A stretch of 64,000 nucleotides of DNA, from positions 1,994,243-2,058,242 of the forward strand of contig CP093829.1 of assembly GCA_033063855.1 (NCBI GenBank), given 5' to 3'. Shown in pieces: positions 60,001-64,000 of this stretch. The notes beneath the pieces were generated by a model. The model was given only the letters and a program-made list of their open reading frames with translations. It searched no databases and was not told the DNA's origin. Position numbers and translations under genes: made by a program. The stretch is from Smittia aterrima (taxonomy: Eukaryota > Arthropoda > Insecta > Diptera > Chironomidae). How positions within the stretch are numbered: the first letter of the stretch is position 1; each line of letters begins with the position of its first letter.

Positions 60001-63000
60001 CTACGGATTTTTCAAATTCGGTTATGAAATAACTCTCTCCATGTTCGTAATCGTCAACTTCATGCACATCAACATTCTCACCTTGTTCTACATTGTTTTG
60101 TTCGTGATTTCGGTTTTCCGAAATCGCGAGAAGTCAAAGCTGCTGTGGAAGGTAGCGCGATTTATTATTTTTGGATTGATCATCATTCAATGTTTGATCT
60201 TGGCTGTCTTCGTCGCAATCAAGCCATGTATTGGAACTAAAGCTTCTCTGGAAGAAGTAACAAATATAAATATTTTCTTTCTTTATCAAAACCTTGGAAA
60301 ACTCAATAATAATCCTGAAATGTTGGTGGCAGATTTCTTGTTGCTGATGTTGATATCAATGCTGGTTTGTTTTTATAAAAATTTATGATTATCTGAGATC
60401 AATATTTTTTTCCTATTCAGCTTCAAGTTTTCAAATCAGAGAAAGTCAGAGATGCCACAAATCCTTTCGAAGGAGGAGGAAGCAATAAAGCGGTTCTACC
60501 AGAAGACGATGACACTATCGTTGATGGAATGAACTTGTGCGAACACTCAGTTTATCAGTTCAAAGTTAAAAGCGAGAACTTTGTTGATCTTACAAAGCAA
60601 ATTGTCTTTAAGATTCAATATTGGTTGACTCTCGTAGTAATTTTCTTTGTTGGAATTAACAACGCGGACATTTTCTCAATTGGATATCTTGGTGGAGCTT
60701 TTGTGTTTCTTTGGTTCGGACCTGACTTCTACATGAAACCTTTATCAGAAATCATTCATACCTGGGACATTCTCTTGATCTACAACGTTTTCGTGATAGT
60801 AACGAAGATTGTCATTATGATTTTCGGCTGTCAATTAGGAGCAGAAATTCCCAGCGAGTTTTGTTGGTTGACTGATGTTTTCAACTTGCCATGCACAACT
60901 GAGATCACCATCGAGTCTTGTCTTAGAAATGACGAGAGTTTGACAAATATTCATGACAGGGTCGCTTTCATTTTCATCATCATTCAAAAGAGAATCTTTC
61001 TTAGTTATTATTTCTCAAATGTAATCAACGAAACGTTTGCAAGTTCCGCTCTTGCATCGAGAGGCGCTAAGATGATTGAACAATTGAGAATTCAAGAGAT
61101 TACCAAGTTGAAATCAGAAGAAAAGTCTTACGTCGATAAACTAAAGCTCAGAATGAAATCGATCAAGCATTCAGCTTCTGTCATGGCAACTAAGAGAAAG
61201 ATTGTTGAGACATCCCACGATCGAGCAATTCATGGAGGAGATTACTACATGTTTGATGAAGAATCCGACAAGAAAACAGCTCCTAAAATTTTGATTAACA
61301 CAACGGAATCAGAAATATCAACCGAACAACAAGAATCTCCCAAACTGTCAACAACTGAAAAGTTCAAAGCTTTTTACCAAAAATGTCTCGTCAGAATTAT
61401 TCTCTCATTGCACAATGCATCCAAAGACTATTCAAACATCTTCAGGCAACTTGCAAGTGAACGAAAAACATTGAAAAGTGCCATCCCTTCAAATTTACAT
61501 GGATCAAATATCTTTGAGTAAGATTAAATATTTAAATGATGAACTTTATTGGCAAGAAATATTTCCAGGAATCAACAAAATATTAAAGACAAGCGAAGCA
61601 AACAAATCTCAACTTTAAAGCTTCTCGATACGAAACTGTAAGCAATTCTGTTAAATCAAAATGTTTAATCAAAAATTAAATTAATTTCAGACAACTCATC
61701 GGATCACCAAACCGTCATGAGAGATATGAACCTGAAATATCTTTCACAGGATTGATCAAGGAAACTTTCTATTTTGTTTCAAGTAAAACTGATTTGCTGG
61801 CTTATTTACTTGTTTGCCTTGCGCAAATCTCAACTTCAAGCATTTTATCTTTACCGTTGTCGCTGATGATTCTGCTTTGGGGAACGTTAACTGTTCCTCG
61901 TCCTTCTAAAACTTTCTGGATTTTGCTTATCGCTTACGCTCAAATCGTCGTGATCATTAAGATTGTTTCAAATTTAAAAATCTTTTGGTGGGAGCGAGAT
62001 CATTATTTCATCAAAATGTTTGGGATTCAAAGCGCCAGCTTAGCGATTTACGAGATTCTCTTGATCATCGTCATTTCCTGTCATCGAGCTCTTTTAAAAA
62101 TGCAGGGACTCTGGCAATCGTCAGAATTGAGTTTCCAAGAAGGAGAATATCTCATTAAATCTTGTGATGCCAACACTCAAGAATTGATTAAAATTAGTTC
62201 AGGTCAGAGACAGATTTTTGAGAAAGAAGATCTCGAAGAGAAGATCAGCAGATCTGTCAGCACAGATGAGCTGATCGAAGAGGTGCCGGAAAATGAAGTT
62301 ATTGTGAAGCATGTTCTATCGAAAGATAAACTTAAATTTCAATCAGTTTACAAGAATCGAAAAACGTTCATGGAAGCTGAGGAACGAATTGAACATGATG
62401 ACAAAGGAGAGTTTGAGATAAATCTGAAGCAAGGCGAGACGATGTTGAGTTTACGGCCGATCGACGTCCCAGACTTCTCTAAGAATTATTCGAGTAAATT
62501 GCTGGTGATTGTTGAAAACACAATCGAAGAACCTTTTGATTTCTTTCCTTCGACGATTTGGATTTGTCTGAAGAGACATTTCTACATCATCAGAAACTTC
62601 ATTAAAATGTTGAAGCCGAGAAAAACTTCTCAACGAGTCGACGTCTACAAGTTCATGTTTCTTTGTGATTTCATCAACTTCTTTGTCCTTTTGATTGGCT
62701 TCAAGGAGTTTGCGGTGGGTTGAAAATATTTATGAAAGAAATTTCCATTTTTTATTTTATTTTTAGATCAATCCAGCACCAAACGATACTCGAACAATTA
62801 TTGACTACATCATGGAGAGTAAAATTCCATTCTTGCTACTCTCTCTGCTTGTGATTCAATTTGCGATGATTATGATTGACAGAGTTTTCTATTTGCGGAA
62901 GAAGATGACTGGGAAGTTAATCTTTCAGTTATTTAAAATCATTTTTACTCACATTTGGATGTTCTTCGTTCTTCCCACGTCCACCGCGAAAAGCCTCAAC

Positions 63001-64000
63001 GAGACAAGTCTTCCCTTGCTCTATTACGTCATCAACTGCATTTATTTGTTGATATCCGCTTATCAAATTCGTTGCGGCTATCCCCCTCATATTCTCGGAA
63101 ACTTCATAATGAAGAAGTATGGCTTGCTTCGCTTGGTGGCATTTAAAATGTAAATAAGCTATTCAAGTCACGTTCGACACACTTTAAGTTAACTTTGAAC
63201 TACTTTTAGTTACATGCTGACGCCTTTCTTGTTTGAACTTCGCACAGTTTTCGATTGGATGTTCACAGAGACTTCGCTGATCTTCTCGGAGTGGATTAAG
63301 GTCGAAGCAATTTACGCTCAAGTCTTTCAAATAAAATGTTCAAGAGTTTGGATGGAGGATGATGCTTTGAGTGGCAAGAAGAGACTTCATCGAAAAAAGT
63401 TTTTAGTCGGAGGCTTGAATACTTCGTTTTTAATCGGAGCTATTTGGCTTCCGTTAGTTTTGTTTGCACTCATTCCCGCGATTGGAGAACCAAATCTTCC
63501 CCTCGACGTCAGTGTGAGCTTTGAAATTCGAAGCTTCTTGCCGATGTATGAAGCTGAAGTTTCTAAAGAAAACATCAAAAAGTTCACGGAAACTCAATGG
63601 AAGACCTTGGTTAACTTGTATGAGAAACAGCCAACGGCGCTCGCTTTTCTCGAAGAGTTCTCCTTTGCTGATGTCGTCGCAGTTCCTTTAACTATCACAT
63701 CTTCAACTTTATGGAATATTTCACCCCCAAACTTGAAGAAAATGATCGAGGACTTTGACAATGGAAGCATCCACACATGTCACTTTAATTATAAAGTTTC
63801 TCGATTAGGTTTAGGAAGCACAAGACCTGAGAGTTTCAAAGGATCGGAGAGTTTGAGATTGGATCAAGAAATCATTAAGAAAATCACTGAAGTGTTGAAG
63901 ACAAAAGCCAACACTGCAATCGAATTCTCGAATATTTTTCCTAAAATTCTTGTTGCTCGAAACAAAGGAGAGCTTTCACCAGTCCGAGAGCTTTTGATGA
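57077..64000 (+). CDS. Piezo-like channel, compact paralogue (3' end beyond window)
   Basis: Twelve exons, all joining in phase, encode about 2100 residues up to the window edge with no stop: 57077-57140, 57200-57295, 57350-57503, 57567-58164, 58225-59304, 59357-59473, 59531-60364, 60421-61517, 61569-61637, 61691-62714, 62767-63149, 63210-64000+. It begins MANYFLCLILQRIFLP and follows the same order as the first copy (GVYF-type blade units; YHSWFGFVFLIWANAIW; LIKFLINYGFFKFGYEI; HGGDYYMFDEESDKK; TPFLFELRTVFDWMFTET in the anchor). Exon 1 (64 nt) and exon 2 (96 nt) match the first copy exactly in length, but several introns present in the first copy are absent and the long acidic linkers are mostly lacking. 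I estimate about 200 residues (rest of the cap, pore helix, C-terminal domain) remain beyond the edge. Drosophila has a diverged Piezo-like paralogue; whether this is its orthologue needs a tree. Confidence 0.93.

Noticed and set aside
57077..64000. second Piezo gene as a pseudogene
   Set aside because: All twelve exons join in frame with good GT-AG sites, no stop is met, and conserved blade, beam-side and anchor motifs are present.

Overview
The window looks like nuclear DNA of a compact, AT-rich insect genome, most likely a nematoceran fly such as a chironomid midge (the rank is inference). The genes have many GT-AG introns of about 50-70 bp, TATA/TCAGT-type core promoters, tRNA genes without encoded CCA, and insect-specific content such as a sulfakinin precursor and an OCA2/hoepel-type transporter. 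Exon joins below were made by hand by matching reading phase across GT-AG sites. Most models close exactly in frame; the three splice junctions that do not behave normally are reported as findings.

Layout. 0.4-7.5 kb: an F-box/LRR gene, an OCA2-family (P protein) membrane transporter and a lysosomal-type beta-hexosaminidase, all plus strand. 7.6-8.5 kb: three tRNA-Thr genes, two of them in a tandem duplication. 8.8-13.6 kb: five head-to-tail secreted lipocalin genes. 13.9-21.2 kb: EOGT (plus) converging on PIGW (minus), with a SYCP2-like meiotic axis gene upstream of PIGW (minus). 24.2-41.4 kb: a complete Piezo mechanosensitive channel gene with about 30 coding exons, after 3 kb of apparently non-coding DNA. 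42.5-44.1 kb: guanine deaminase. 44.5-47.7 kb: a repeat-rich patch with a 19-bp tandem repeat, a pogo-like transposase gene and a broken retroelement gag relic. 48-51.5 kb: Bicaudal-D. 53.4-56.1 kb: two small minus-strand genes and UBA3, the last sharing a divergent promoter with a small kinetochore-like gene. 56.4-56.8 kb: sulfakinin precursor. 57.1 kb to the edge: a second, compact Piezo-family gene, cut by the window end.

The genes do not form one pathway. The two notable local arrays are the lipocalin cluster and the linked pair of Piezo paralogues, one long with extended acidic/Ser-rich linkers and one compact with merged exons. Other points of interest are three unusual splice junctions (a GC donor, a GA donor, and an exon with no convincing acceptor), a 33-nt cassette-like microexon in Piezo, an 11-nt first coding exon in one lipocalin, a tandem repeat in the SYCP2-like linker and a 13-bp motif shared by the two minus-strand 5' regions. 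I found no convincing case of a wholly new multi-gene system.
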